The position numbers and the translations under genes are program-made. A DNA stretch of 64,000 nt from Tiliqua scincoides (Eukaryota > Chordata > Lepidosauria > Squamata > Scincidae), in assembly GCF_035046505.1 (NCBI RefSeq), contig NC_089822.1, positions 113,229,307 to 113,293,306 of the forward strand, given 5' to 3'. How positions within the stretch are numbered: position 1 is the stretch's first letter; every line of letters begins with the position of its first letter. The notes under the pieces are model-generated. The model ran no database searches, was not told where the DNA came from, and worked only from the letters and a program-made list of their open reading frames with translations. Shown piece by piece: positions 49,101 to 57,112 of this stretch.

Positions 49101-52100
49101 TAAATCAGACCAGGAAATGATGTGTTTAACACAAATTGCATAGAGTTACGCAAATACACTACAGCCTGACACTTGGGGATGGAAGGAAACTAAGACAGTG
49201 GTTCTCAATCACCTCCCCCTCCTCTGCTCCATACTCAGCCCTCCCAGTTGCCAGCTGTCCCTGCTTCTTTCACAGGTGGGATGCTGAGCTTTTAAGAGTC
49301 CAGTCCTGTGCATTGGGACTCAGCCCCATTGTAGTCAGTGGGGCTTACTCCCAGGAAAGTGTGGAGAGGATTGTAGCCTGAGAGCTCAGTCCTATGCCTG
49401 CCTACCCAGAAGTAAGTCCCATTCTAGTCAGTGGGGCTTACTCCCAGGAAAGTGTGGATCGGATTGTAGCCTAAATCTCATGCTTTGGCTTGCTGGGAAG
49501 ACTTGCTTGCTGGGCTGTTTTGTTTGTGTAGGCTGGAGCATGGAGAGCCTGCACCATCTCATTCTGATGGGGGGGAATTTGGCAAACACTCCCTGGGTTT
49601 TTTAAAACAATCCTCTCTGTTACTACTGCACCTGTCCCTGTGTGTGAGAGAGAGTGCGAGAGCGCTCCACCTTGCTGCACGTGTTCGCAGGGGGAACCTC
49701 TTCCATGGCTCCATGGCTATTTCCCTGCCTGTGTGAGGCGGAGCCTTTTTGCAGTGTTTTGGGCTGCCTTGAAACAGAGTGAGACACCAGTGCAGGGCAA
49801 AGGAGGCAAAGGTGTGTGCAACTTTGAATTCCCCCCACCCGATTCTCATGAGATAAAAAAAAAATCTGTGGATTTTTGCACAGGTTGCATCTGTATATCC
49901 TAAAAAATTGTTCCTGACCTTAGCCACTGAAAGAGGGCTGACAAGTTTGCAAGGTGCTGCTTTACACAATATGTAATTACTTTTGTATTTCTTGCCATAA
50001 TATGCTGTGATATGGCCTACCGGGCTTTCAGATTGCTTGGAAGAGGCTTTATTTGTGACTGTTTCAGGGATGGTGGGGATAATCAGTGTTCCACTGCTTT
50101 TGCACTTTACTGTAGCATATGTTGGTTTGTTCCACCCCCCACTCTGTTTTCCAAGTATTGCAATCCTGCTGTCATTTCACAATGCTAAATTAGTTCCAAG
50201 CTCCTGTTGCTATTCTCCTACTTCTTTCCTCCTACCCCCCAGCAACAGAATTGAGCACAAGCTGTTATTTTGAAGTGCTGGTAACAGTGGCTTAATACTT
50301 CATCTATTTAGTTTTGTTCTTCACTACTTTTAAAATGTGAAAATGGTGCAAGAAATTCTGCCTGCAAGCGGAATGGTATGAATCCTGCTTCTCTTTCAGG
50401 TGTCATCACCTGGGTTTGAGCGGAATAACCTGGGACCCCCTCTTCCACCTTTCTATTCAGGATCCCCAACCTCCTATTTCACCAGTGGCCTTCAAGCTGG
50501 GCTCAGACAGAGCCACCTAAACAAAGTAAGACTACGTGCAGTTCTGTTGCATTGCTAGTTGTTCCTTGTTTGCGTCAGGAAGTAACTTCATAAACTTAAT
50601 TATATAGCACTTTTAAGAGTTCAGAGAGCTTCTCATGAATTATTTTATTCTGATAATAACCCTGTAGGATAAGTATTTTCATCCCCATATTGCAGATGGG
50701 GACTGAGACTGAGAGGAAGTGTCTATCCCAATGTCATAGTGAATTCATGGTGGAGGCAAGATTGCAACTGGGGAAGTCCTGACTCACAGCTTAGTCAGTT
50801 GCTAAGTTGCTGTGCTATGCCACAGACTTGGGGTATCTTTGGGTATTGTGCTACAATAACTTGGCATTTCCCCTTTCACTGCTTCAGCATGCCATCTGGT
50901 GTCATTCAAAATCACTTTTGATTTTCTTCTGGGACTACATATCATCCTTTGTGCCTTTTGAGTTTATGGCAATCAGTCTCTTGTTGGCAACAGCCGTCTC
51001 ACTTATGTACATAGAGAAGAATGGTGGCCAAGTAGAATATGATAAACATAAATATGATTTACAAAAACAGTTCCAGATACACCTAGCAGGGTGTTTTGAA
51101 TTATAAATCTTGTAAAAGAAAATGATCATGCAGTTGAATTGCTGATCTATAGCTTTGTTTGTAAAAGAAAAGGTTCCTCAAGACTGGGCTGGGGTTAAAA
51201 GAACTCCTTCCATCCTGATCGTCTTCAGTTCTTAATCTGGAACTGGGGAAGGAAGCAGGATCATTCATGTTCTTTTGGGTACAGTGTGAGGTTTAAGGGC
51301 AGGGTCCTGACAGCGAGTTTGGGTTCTGCTTCTGCAGCCAACCATTTGTATTGGCAACCTTCAGTCTCGAAAGACTATGGTGTCGCGCTCTGAAAGGTGG
51401 TTCTTGCACAACGTCTAGTGTAGCTGAAAAGGCCAATCCGGGACAGCCAACCAACACTTTTGGAAACTTGCCATGCAGCTTTGTCTTGCCTCCATACCAT
51501 TAAGGGGGCATCCACTAAAACTGAATGCCAGGAGAGTTAAAATAAACAAAAGGAAATATTTCTTTACCTGGTATATAATTAATTTGTGGAACTCCTTGCC
51601 ACAGGATGTGGTGATAGTGTCTTGCATAGATGCCTTTCAAAGGGAATTGGACAAAGGGAATTTCTGGAGGAAAACTTCATCCTAGGTTACAAGTCATGAT
51701 GGATATGTGCAACCTCCTTGTTTTAGAAGTAGGCTACCTCAGAATGCCAGGTGCAAGGGAGTGGAAACCAGATGCAGGTATCTTGTTGTCTTGTGTGCTC
51801 CCTTAGGCATCTGTGGGCCACTGTGAGATACAGGAAGCTGAACTAGATGAGCCCATGGCCTGATCCAGTGGGGCTGCTCTTAAGGATTCTTGCTATCTTG
51901 TTCTGATTGATATAAGATCTTGTAGAGTTGATGAATAATGGGGTATGTGAGAAAAACCTTGCAGTCAAGAGTAATTCTGGCTCTGCTCTTGCCTTGTCTT
52001 CCAGGGTATTGGAATGCCACCTGTGGGTGCAGGAGACAGTATACTGGGATTAGGACCAACCAGTCTCTCACATAGCGCCCACTCAAAGGTGAGTTGGTAC

Positions 52101-52356
52101 AATTGAGGAGGAATTCTGAAAACATTGGGTCTTCCTTTACTATTGCATGTCTTCCTATCAGTTCCTTAACTCTACTTCTCTTCCCTTCCCTTTTTGATTT
52201 GTTTTGCAGACTCCAGTTGGTGGTCAGAAACGGGCGTTTTCCCACCTGCTTCCATCCCCAGAACCCAGCCCTGAAGGCAGTTACGTTGGTCAGCATTCTC
52301 AGGGCCTGGGAGGCCACTACGCAGACTCGTACCTGAAGAGAAAGAGGATATTTTAA
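12958..52356 (+). CDS. RAVER1: RAVER1, ribonucleoprotein PTB-binding 1 (whole spliced gene)
   Basis: RAVER1 is a nuclear RNA-binding co-factor that recruits PTBP1 for splicing repression and also binds vinculin/metavinculin. The 14 exons listed separately join in frame to 732 residues (703 without the 87-nt exon 7). RRM1 lies at about residues 54-122 (KVLVRGLP), RRM2 at 126-205 ([16 protein letters not shown]) and RRM3 at about 217-305 ([16 protein letters not shown]). The C-terminal half carries four PTB-binding motifs of the form [S/G][I/L]LGxxP: GILGAPP (exon 6), GILGESP (exon 8), SLLGEPP (exon 10) and SILGLGP (exon 13). The C-terminus [10 protein letters not shown] is as in human. The start was chosen because it lies in a TISU-like context and gives the conserved EEELPPL...RQFRNRRK run. 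Confidence 0.95.
13503..13718. mobile_element. Decayed hAT-like element
   Basis: The left part is caggggaatcccaaacttcttagc and the right part ccaccaaaaactgggttgtgacccacagtttggga, both resembling the cagtggttctcaaac family elsewhere in the window. A clear target duplication is not visible. A related degraded copy lies at about 22852-23066. Confidence 0.45.
13730..13797 (+). mobile_element. CR1 3'-tail fragment
   Basis: tgagatacaggaaggtggactagatgg...gttcttatgttctta matches the CR1 end used repeatedly in this window. Confidence 0.8.
15300..15640. repeat. Imperfect palindromic repeat
   Basis: caatccatcactctctcaaggcacttagaac (from about 15449) is matched in inverted form by aagtgcttggagagagactgattgatgg (from about 15595), with matching blocks between. 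The block begins with attatccacagatttttcacc, which I associate with an abundant squamate repeat. The family is unnamed here. Confidence 0.45.
15870..15940 (+). mobile_element. Old CR1 3'-tail remnant
   Basis: tggatgcttggtctgattcaacagggctgctcatgttcttg resembles the CR1 tail at about 75-80 percent by eye. It is older than the other copies. Confidence 0.45.
15985..16347 (-). mobile_element. tRNA-derived SINE
   Basis: On the minus strand the head reads ggtctggctcagttggtagagctgctg, a tRNA-like A box, then ccagttcgaaac as B box about 45 nt later. The body carries the paired ccgcctt/aaggcgg segments and ends in an AT-rich tail (tataaatataaataaatac) at the left. This layout is a pol III SINE of about 360 bp. 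It is not a functional tRNA, since the cloverleaf is not kept. Confidence 0.75.
17968..18302. repeat. Fold-back element with CACTTCTGGTTTT core
   Basis: Two arms of about 160 bp face each other around 18137 (cacttctggttttgcaaggaaaaccagaagtg). The left arm includes gttgctatggctctctgaag and ctctgcagccctccccacacctc; the right arm carries their complements. A related fold-back with the same core lies at about 33664-33883. It encodes nothing. Confidence 0.75.
18353..18586 (+). mobile_element. Sauria-type tRNA SINE
   Basis: The head gctgctggtgtaatggtttg is an A-box region and aggttcaaacccc is the B box. Then come the Sauria-type body (tgatcttgagtgacctgacgactatctctcagcctcacatacctcacag, split here over its blocks), caccctgagctctgtggagg and an A-rich tail. 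Sauria SINEs are a lizard/snake family, which supports a squamate source. Confidence 0.8.
18587..20958. mobile_element. 2.4-kb inverted-repeat-ended element with internal tandem repeats
   Basis: The left end gcgtagatactcgcctataagg and the right end (reverse complement ccgcagatactcaagcac) form short inverted termini; next to the right end is cgacttatctgcgaggtcgac. This resembles a squamate DNA-element family with termini reading cgtagatactcgcgtataag. The interior holds three to four tandem units of about 207-221 bp (19010-19850). No transposase is recognised. Confidence 0.55.
19010..19860. repeat. Tandem ~210-bp repeat, 3-4 decaying units
   Basis: The block ctcctctttccttcttgttc...aaacttcaagcactctgttggg...ccccttcccattgcccc recurs with actctgttgg at 19071 and 19278 (207 apart), again about 221 further and in a weaker form near 19790. 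The first two units are nearly identical; the later ones have diverged. Confidence 0.8.
21155..21451. mobile_element. Non-autonomous hAT element, perfect target duplication
   Basis: The ends are cagtgtttctcaaac and gtgtgagaaacactg, flanked by identical ctctaggc octamers (21147-21154 and 21452-21459). Internal text (ctaccatgtatgtgactgca, tcacttctggtcatgac) is the reverse complement of the inner hAT at 11494-11855, so they are the same family in opposite orientation. Confidence 0.88.
22030..22130 (-). repeat. Possible old tRNA-derived SINE remnant
   Basis: Read on the minus strand, ctggggtagcacagccaagctgtcaaatcaggacttccgtggttcaaatcctag has the spacing of a tRNA-like A and B box (ggttcaaatcc). 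It could be MIR or another old SINE. Confidence 0.4.
26382..27934. mobile_element. 1.55-kb TA-flanked DNA transposon (mariner/Tc1-like by target)
   Basis: The left terminus ctgtatttttcgctccataagacgcac and the right terminus (reverse complement ccgtattttttgctccataagacgcac) are inverted repeats of about 27 bp; TA lies outside both (26380-26381 and 27935-27936). A further inverted copy of the terminus lies at about 26445-26466, making a short hairpin at the left end. The interior has three tandem monomers (26545-26775). I see no transposase, so it is non-autonomous. Confidence 0.65.
26545..26775 (+). repeat. Tandem array of the ~85-bp dispersed monomer, 3 units
   Basis: ctactcagaagtaagtctcagagtcactggg...ttactcccaggaaag recurs at about 26553, 26635 and 26725. 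It is the same monomer as at 49296-49475 and 63590-64000. Confidence 0.8.
28783..28849 (+). CDS. RAVER1: RAVER1 coding exon 2
   Basis: 67 nt, entering in phase 0 after ttgactttttgcag and leaving one base into a codon at aacag|gtgag. It encodes [22 protein letters not shown], helix 1 to strand 2 of RRM1, almost identical to human. Confidence 0.93.
29335..31589. mobile_element. 2.3-kb hAT-like element
   Basis: The left end cagtggttctcacatg and right end cagtttgagaaaccctg are those of the hAT family seen at 11.2 and 21.2 kb. The flanks tgctaccc (29327-29334) and tggtaccc (31590-31597) agree at 7 of 8. Both ends carry family text (ggacccacc...gtgatgtcatcaacctgg; ggtgggtcgtgaccc). The long middle holds other repeats (monomer at about 29845-29950 and 30700-30780, a poly-C run) and no recognised transposase. 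Confidence 0.65.
31467..31511 (+). promoter_or_regulatory. Paired YY1-type motifs inside a hAT-like element
   Basis: aagatggcgg occurs at 31467-31476 and again at 31501-31510, 34 bp apart, matching the YY1 consensus AAnATGGCGGC closely. They lie near the right end of the 29.3-31.6 kb element. Function is not shown. Confidence 0.4.
33664..33883. repeat. Fold-back element with CACTTCCGGTTTT core
   Basis: Arms of about 100 bp meet near 33766 (cacttccggtttttggtgaaaactggaagt). gcagccctcagaatgacttc at the left is matched by gaagtcattctgagggctgc at the right. A smaller hairpin (aatctgtggataatgaatccacagat) lies just upstream at about 33585. It shares its core with the element at about 18.1 kb. Confidence 0.75.
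34215..35010 (+). mobile_element. Penelope-like element fragment (3' end)
   Basis: The segment near 34280-34340 encodes [17 protein letters not shown], the start of the GIY-YIG nuclease of Penelope-like retroelements, and the following text fits the rest of that domain ([14 protein letters not shown]). Near 34975 ggcgaaacgtcaggaa matches a sequence I know from Penelope 3' ends in vertebrates. The copy is broken, lacks the reverse-transcriptase part and looks old. Confidence 0.75.
35128..35212 (+). mobile_element. Old CR1 3'-tail fragment
   Basis: ggccattgttgaagacaatgctggatcgatcagg...tgatccagcaaggcaattcttctg matches an older CR1 tail form. It lies about 115 bp upstream of the exon 3 acceptor. 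Confidence 0.7.
35327..35796 (+). CDS. RAVER1: RAVER1 coding exon 3
   Basis: 470 nt, completing a split alanine codon (g|ca) and leaving in phase 0 at tgtcag|gtgagt. It encodes the end of RRM1 ([15 protein letters not shown]), all of RRM2 ([11 protein letters not shown]...[17 protein letters not shown], split) and the start of RRM3 ([22 protein letters not shown]). RNP1 and RNP2 residues are present. Confidence 0.95.
35797..37968 (+). other. RAVER1: RAVER1 intron 3
   Basis: A GT-AG intron, phase 0. I recognise no repeat with confidence and no additional exon. Confidence 0.75.
37969..38160 (+). CDS. RAVER1: RAVER1 coding exon 4
   Basis: 64 codons, phase 0 on both sides (tttgcatag|ctg, gcaaca|gtaagg). 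It encodes [18 protein letters not shown], the end of RRM3, and [20 protein letters not shown], the conserved segment after the RRMs. Confidence 0.95.
38774..38903 (+). CDS. RAVER1: RAVER1 coding exon 5 (GC donor)
   Basis: 130 nt encoding [20 protein letters not shown] and [15 protein letters not shown]. It ends at caag|gcaagt, so the next intron begins with GC. The following exon completes a glycine codon (g|ga) and restores GGKQG-LLGAPP-type homology, which no nearby GT allows. Confidence 0.9.
39614..39714 (+). CDS. RAVER1: RAVER1 coding exon 6
   Basis: 101 nt from ttttcag|gaatcctgg to caacag|gtaatg, leaving in phase 0. It encodes [20 protein letters not shown] and [21 protein letters not shown] fits the PTB-interaction motif [S/G][I/L]LGxxP. 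Confidence 0.92.
40300..40386 (+). CDS. RAVER1: RAVER1 candidate exon 7 (possible cassette)
   Basis: 87 nt between a strong acceptor (ctttgctttctgctccag) and donor (cat|gtgagt), phase 0 on both sides, so it can be included or skipped. It encodes [20 protein letters not shown] plus NKENQAIFH, a Leu/Gln-rich segment in keeping with its neighbours. I do not recall it in the human canonical protein, where LALQTQGQ is followed directly by KKPGILG. It may be alternative or lineage-specific. Confidence 0.65.
42016..42127 (+). CDS. RAVER1: RAVER1 coding exon 8
   Basis: 112 nt from gtttgcag|aaacca to tcttcag|gtatgt, leaving one base. It encodes [19 protein letters not shown] and [15 protein letters not shown] is a PTB-binding motif and matches human GILGDSP. 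Confidence 0.93.
42774..43070. repeat. Decayed hAT-like left end
   Basis: cagtggttcccaaacattttagcaccagaatcc resembles the left end of the hAT family in this window. No convincing right end or target duplication is found; the text may be split by the later insertions at 43.1-44.6 kb. Confidence 0.35.
43099..43222 (-). mobile_element. 5S rRNA-derived SINE with LINE-type 3' tail (5'-truncated)
   Basis: On the minus strand about 85 nt match the 3' two-thirds of vertebrate 5S rRNA (gatctcggaagctaagcagg, ggcctggttagtatttggat, gggagaccgcctgggaatac, gggtgctgtcggc). This runs directly into ataccatagtctttcgcgac-tgaaggttgcc, which matches the 3' end of the LINE at 58.5 kb with one mismatch. The 5' third of 5S, including the start, is missing. 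It is a SINE and not a functional rRNA gene. Confidence 0.85.
43465..44612 (+). mobile_element. CR1 LINE, different subfamily
   Basis: It encodes CR1 RT blocks near 43480 ([11 protein letters not shown]-like), [10 protein letters not shown] (about 43690), ADDTKLGG (about 43750) and later LHLGKSNQ and LEYCVQFW-type segments. It ends ggttgaactagatgacctattaggtcccttccaactctgattc, the classic CR1 end, unlike the gttcttatg tail of the other copies. Frames are broken, and it is 5'-truncated. Confidence 0.85.
45046..45290 (+). CDS. RAVER1: RAVER1 coding exon 9
   Basis: 245 nt from cttccag|gtgcttc to tcaggg|gtaagt, ending in phase 0. It encodes a Pro/Leu/Ser-rich low-complexity segment ([42 protein letters not shown]). 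[10 protein letters not shown] resembles the PTB motif but lacks its proline. Confidence 0.92.
45291..46892 (+). other. RAVER1: RAVER1 intron 9
   Basis: A GT-AG intron without recognised exons or confident repeats. 45.6-45.9 kb contains text like ...gacccacc...gggac that may be a degraded hAT piece. Confidence 0.6.
46893..46986 (+). CDS. RAVER1: RAVER1 coding exon 10
   Basis: 94 nt from tctacag|gtttct to cttggag|gtaagg. It encodes [20 protein letters not shown] and [18 protein letters not shown] is the PTB-binding motif best known from raver1, and the following [13 protein letters not shown] is nearly invariant. Confidence 0.95.
47979..48121 (+). CDS. RAVER1: RAVER1 coding exon 11
   Basis: 143 nt, completing a glycine codon and leaving in phase 0 at cagcct|gtgagt. 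It encodes [20 protein letters not shown] and ends DSCAFDYQP, corresponding to human SYSFDYPSD. Confidence 0.88.
48294..48661. mobile_element. Non-autonomous hAT-like element
   Basis: The left end is cagggatggtcaac and the right end tttggccacctctg, a weak inverted pair typical of Charlie-type hATs (caggggtggccaaac). The flanks ctttagac and cttttagac are the same octamer with one extra T. The interior is AT-rich and non-coding. Confidence 0.7.
49296..49475 (+). repeat. Two tandem units of the ~90-bp dispersed monomer
   Basis: agtcagtggggcttactcccaggaaagtgtgga occurs at about 49334 and 49425, each followed by ggattgtagcct. It is the same monomer as at 26.6 and 63.6-64.0 kb. Confidence 0.85.
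50400..50525 (+). CDS. RAVER1: RAVER1 coding exon 12
   Basis: 42 codons from tctctttcag|gtgtca to aacaaa|gtaaga, phase 0. It encodes [20 protein letters not shown] and [19 protein letters not shown], matching human [25 protein letters not shown]. Confidence 0.95.
50583..50822 (-). mobile_element. Old MIR-type SINE
   Basis: The + strand reads taataaccctgtaggata...ccccatattgcagatgggga-ctgagactgagag...aagattgcaactggggaagtcctgactc...gctatgcca, which is the reverse complement of MIR in block order. It is an ancient amniote repeat, strongly diverged. Confidence 0.6.
51347..51440 (-). mobile_element. LINE 3'-end fragment (same family as 58.5 kb)
   Basis: ttggcaaccttcagtctcga...tcgcgctctgaaaggtggttctt...gctgaaaaggccaatccggg matches the 3' end of the LINE at 58541 onward, minus strand, with a few differences. 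It then diverges and abuts a CR1 fragment. Confidence 0.85.
51507..51883 (+). mobile_element. CR1 LINE 3' fragment
   Basis: The end of the CR1 coding region (ccactaaaactgaatgccagg, gccacaggatgtggtgatag) and the untranslated tail ...ctgatccagtggggctgctct. It lies about 120 bp upstream of exon 13. Confidence 0.88.
52005..52088 (+). CDS. RAVER1: RAVER1 coding exon 13
   Basis: 28 codons from tcttccag|ggtatt to tcaaag|gtgagt, phase 0. It encodes [20 protein letters not shown] and [15 protein letters not shown] fits the PTB-binding motif. Confidence 0.92.
52210..52356 (+). CDS. RAVER1: RAVER1 coding exon 14 (last)
   Basis: 48 codons plus TAA after gttttgcag. It encodes [40 protein letters not shown] and YLKRKRIF, almost identical to human. 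The basic end may act in nuclear import. Confidence 0.97.
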   Translation, partial: TPVGGQKRAFSHLLPSPEPSPEGSYVGQHSQGLGGHYADSYLKRKRIF

Positions 52357-53900
52357 TCCATTTTTAGTGAAACACTTCTCCTCCTCCCCCAAGTCTAAAT
52401 GTGTACATTTTGTAAAAATGTGTTTAGTGTGTGTAGTTTTTTTAAGCCTCTGTATAATTGATTTGGCTTCTAAACTTGGGCTTGGTACAAGTGCATCTTG
52501 TATTTTAAAGTGAGCACCATGAACTATTATGGATCTTTGGTGCTTTTCTGGAGCAAGCATTTTCTTAGTGGAGGCTATTTGAGCAATCATGAGAAACTTC
52601 TGCAAGCTACAGACAGCCCCTACTGCTCATCAGGCAGCTGGACCAAAACAAACCTGAATGCAGTGTTGCTCCTTGTGCTGTGTTCTGATTGCTGCACCTG
52701 GGACCTGTGTATGGTCCTGTTGAGCAAGGATTCTGCCTTAAAACTACGCCTAGCAAAGGAATGTTACCTGGATTATGAAGGTGCCTTTATCCAGATGCTG
52801 CAGTGTGATGCAGTGAACTGCTAAGAGGAAGGTTTTCATATTGGGGAAGCAGGTTCCCCGTAAACTTCAGCACTCAACATCACCTTGCTTCTAGGGACCC
52901 CAGGCTGAGTTTAATGTCTCTGCCTCCCTGCAATCTTGCTTTTTGGATTTTTAATCTTAATCTGTTTTACTTATTTTGATAATGATAAATTTGTAAACTA
53001 CATTTTTTAATTTTCATGCTTCTAATTTCCTTTTTATATAGTTTAGGAGTGTGGGATTTTGGTGAGCATGTGTATGAACTTGGGGTGTGTGTTGTAAATC
53101 CTTTTTAAATTTTTTTTGTTATCTAGACCAATTCATCCTTTGGGTGCAAATGTTTTAGAGTTTGTTTTTTTTCCTCAGAGTGTTTTTCTATTTTGACAAC
53201 TGTCTTAAATGCTGGACCTGCAGCCTAATAGCTTTCAGGCCAAATTTCTGTGGCTGGGACAATCTTTGGGCAGTGCTTACTAGGGTTACTTAGAATATTG
53301 TGTAGCCATTTTGTATCTTGGTGGTAACAGGAATGAACATCTGGCTTGTTGAGAGTGCTCTGCTTTGAAGCTGTACCAGCGCTTAAGTGGAGCTAAGATG
53401 TTATGGGATAGTTCCACCAAAGTTGGTAGTTCTGGCCCCCACTCCTACCTTGTGAATGTTTCTCTTTCCCCTAAATTGAGGGAGAATAGATGAAAAGTGC
53501 AACCTCCTCCCACCAGGGAAGTCTATGGTCTGAGCAAGGCCCAGGTTTAACCTGCTAGAGAGGTGGAAAGCTCAGCATCCATCTGTTGCTTAAACCAGCT
53601 TTGGTTCAGGGTGGGTGGTGGTCTCCACTGCCCACTTTCATTAGTGAGGAACTGTGTTAGTGATGGTTTTTTGGTTGTTGGTTCTCCCCTCCCTTTTTTT
53701 GGAGATGGTGTGGGTCTGAGGCTTTCTCTCTGGGGGACTTATAGCTCTTCCTGTATAGGACACTTTTTCTGTTTTATAAACATCCTACAATGTTTCTACT
53801 GTAGATACTGGCTGGTTTGCTGTATTTGTCGTGGGGTTTGAAATCCTTCGGCAGCTGGATACCAACTTTCCAAAGTAAAGCTATATTTATATCAAACTCT
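52357..53900 (+). other. RAVER1: RAVER1 3' UTR (candidate)
   Basis: Repeat-poor T-rich sequence follows the stop. The variant poly(A) signal agtaaa at 53874-53879 precedes a T-rich stretch (ctgcttttttcat), giving a UTR of about 1.5 kb. A canonical aataaa at 54322-54327 offers a longer end. Which is used cannot be told from sequence. Confidence 0.55.
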
Positions 53901-54399
53901 TGTGCTGCTTTTTTCATACTTCCGCAAAAGCATGTCTGGAACTTTCTGTTTTTGACACTCAGTGAGCCTAGATGTTTGTCAGCAAGATATACTGAGATTC
54001 CTCCTGGTCTCTGTAACATATCTTGGAGCCTGGATGCATACTACACACAATCTAAAAACTAGCTATGTGTTAGTCAAGCTCACTTTTGAGAATTCTGAAG
54101 CTCCCTGTCCTACAGACTGGCAGGGAAGGCCAGCAGGAGCTACTGGCTGCTTTCTCCATCCCTTTGCTTCTTATGTCTTTAACAGCAAGAGGAGGAGGAG
54201 GAAGAGAAACAAAAGCAATAGACAAAAAGGAGGCAGGATTTGCTGGTTGTCTTCATTTGCTTTGATTCCCTTCAGCTTTCTCTGCTTGTCAAGAGGTAGG
54301 TGGAACTGCAGAATTATCAGCAATAAAAGTCTGGTTTACACAAGGCAACTTTTGATAATGGTAATGAATGTAACATTTTATTTAGAAATTTGACATGAT

Positions 54400-56940
54400 G
54401 GTTACATGCTACCTTCAGTTCAGAGGTAGTATGTTTCCAAGTACCAGTTGAGGGGTGGTGGTGGTTGGGTATATCTCAACTCCTGCTGGGGCTTCCAAAG
54501 TAATCTGGTTGGCCACCAGGAGAAATGGAATGCTTGTCTAGATTGGCCTGACCTAGGCGGCCTCTTGCCTACAACAGCTGTTTTGTATCTGATGCTCTCA
54601 AAATAGCTAACTAAAATAAAATCAACTTAAAAGTAAACTGCAAACAAATCAGATCTGCAATAAAATTCAAGCAATAAAGGAAATTAAACAATGAGCTGAT
54701 TCAGCTGTCAGGCAATATGGGTATAAACTATGGATTCATATGACACCCTCTACATTAGGGGAATGCATGTGGGGGAATAATTCTACTTCCTGTTGTGGCT
54801 TATAAACAAGTGTGGTATAGAAACAAGACACCAGGTGACGTCTGGGGGGAAGTGCATCTGACTCTGAAAAGCTGACATTAAAATAATGCAGATATGCTTA
54901 CATTGAATAATTTATCCTATGCCTGATTCTTATGCAGAAGGGCAAGAATCCTCCGCCCCATGAAGGGTAGTTCTTTCCACTTCCCCTGTACTGCTTTCTG
55001 CGATTTCAACATGTGTTGTCCATGTTCTCTTGACAGCCTCTCCACAACTTTTATAAGCACTAAATAATTTTAAGTGAAGTGGTTTGATTAAAAACTTGAA
55101 ACAAAGCACCAAGAGGCATAACTCTTTCCCCAAATGCTTGGAGGCTACTTAAAACACTAATAAAAGCTCAGCTAGAATGTATACCACAGATCAGGAGGCT
55201 CAAATAAGTTCATGAAGATGCTGATGCATGGGGGGGAGGCAAGGAGGCTTCTTTTTAAAAGTACAAATATGCCTATATGAAAAGAACAAAGCACAAACTG
55301 GTGAAACAAATGGAAGTTGCCAATGCAAGCAAAAGAAGAATTTAAGAAGCATATGATGATGTTACAAAGGGAAGACATGTCACCAAAGGACTTGAAAATA
55401 GTGGGATCTACAAGGTTCTGCTGCCTCTTAGCCCTTGCTCTGCTTCACTCTTCTTATTGGTCAGACTGGGATTTCCTGGGAAATGGATAATCTTCCTGCT
55501 ACCAACATGTAAGAACTCCTCTGCTGGATTAGGCTGGTTTACTAGTGCCCCACCAGATGCCTTGGGGAGCCCACAAGACAGAAAGAAACTTTGCTAGCAG
55601 ACTAGAAAGCCTGGATAGAAAAAGGTTGCTTTGAAGGAGGTCATCATCCAATTGGCTGGTTTACAACCACCTAGTTCTCCCTACTTTACTTTCAAGGTGG
55701 GCTTGGATGTCCAACCAGCTGTTGCATGTCAGTCCCAGCTGGGGGCAGGCCAGGGTCTATTGCCAAGCAATTTCATTGGATGCCCCCAGTTCTCATGGGA
55801 AAGAGAAGCAAATTTCTGTACAAACTTTAAAAATGGTTGGTCTTGCTTGCAGTTTTAAAGAGAACTTTTGAGACAATTCTGGATTGGGGTTCCAACACAA
55901 GAAAACAGATTCTTTTTAAAAGTAAAATATGCTCTGGATACGCTTAGTGTTTCTCAACCAGTGGTATGGGTACCACCAGCGGTACCTGAGGTGATGCCTG
56001 GACACCTGCTGCCTGGCAGAGACCAGAAATGCGCCACAACAAACAGCAGTAGGAGGCTTGACTTGGTGGGCAGAGCTCCAAAGCATGCTTTTCTGCACTG
56101 GAAATAAGTCATCCTGTGCACCCTGAGCTTCTTACTGGTGTTTGTCATGTCACATTTGGCCTCAACCCAGAAATAACTGGCAAGGATGTCATCACCAGTT
56201 ACTTCTGGTGGTACTTTGAATAGGTGGACCATGTGAAGTCGTACAGTGAAGAACAAACATTGACAACCAATGACTCAGGGGCACTGTGATCTGGTCCTAG
56301 AATTGTTGCAATCAAAAATGGGCACTGTTTGGGTTCTGTCTAAATAGTTCTTCCCCATTCGTGCCCAGGTAATAATCTTCATAAACTATTGCAAAACCCC
56401 AACACACACATGCACATGTCCCTCATGCGAATTGTGATTCTCCCATGACAACATTAGGTCTGAGGCAAGTTGCTCCCTTTCAGCCTCATCCTTTGACTGG
56501 CAATATTAGTATAATATGATTTAATTACAATATTTAATTATAATGTAAACTATTAAACTGCCTCCCAAGGTTGTTGTAAGAATGACCAACATCACAATCC
56601 TGTGCATGGTTATGCAGAAGGCAGTCTCATTGTTGTGTTCAATCAATCTCAGGTTGTGTTCAATGAGACTTCCAGGAAAGGACTTACTTACTGCAGGCTG
56701 GCAGTGTTAAATAAGACAAGTGCTTCTAACCCTCTCGGAGGGGTTCCTAAACTGGCTCCGTGGCTGCGTGGCCCTCATAGGGAGGCTCTGCCTCACCTGC
56801 TTCCCCACATGGGTTGTGGGTGCTTGGGCGCCTCCAGCCACCCCATGTCCCTGCACCAGACAGCACTCAAGCGGTTGAGAAACCCTGATTTAACCCATTC
56901 CTGCCTAGCCCAGCCCACAGGTGTACACATTTGATCCCTG
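54400..56940. other. RAVER1-FDX2 intergenic region
   Basis: No gene is recognised. A CR1 3' fragment on the minus strand lies at 55505-55580 (acatgtaagaactcctctgc...). Two hAT-like pieces are suggested by gtttctcaaccagtggtatgg (about 55950) and ggttgagaaaccctg (about 56875), without clear partner ends. Confidence 0.5.
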
Positions 56941-57112
56941 TTGCGCATGTGCAACGCTGTGCAGAAAGTGACCCCCCCTCCGCCCCCGCCCTTCAGCGTG
57001 CCTGTTGCTGCTCCACGCTGACACTGGCCCCCTCCCCCTCCCCACTTCTGTCGGCATGGAGACAGCCTTGACCTCCGACCCGGCCTGGCCGGCAGTCACG
57101 TGATGCGCCATC
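56941..57112 (+). promoter_or_regulatory. FDX2: FDX2 promoter / 5' UTR, CpG-rich
   Basis: CpG-rich sequence leads into exon 1. The palindrome TCACGTGA (57096-57103), an E box of the USF/TFE3 type, lies 10 bp before the ATG, and gccatcATGGCGGCc forms a YY1/TISU-like start context. No TATA box is visible. Confidence 0.6.

Noticed and set aside
51880-52605. 241-codon antisense ORF over RAVER1 exons 13-14
   Set aside because: It overlaps conserved RAVER1 coding exons on the + strand and shows no family motif; a shadow ORF.
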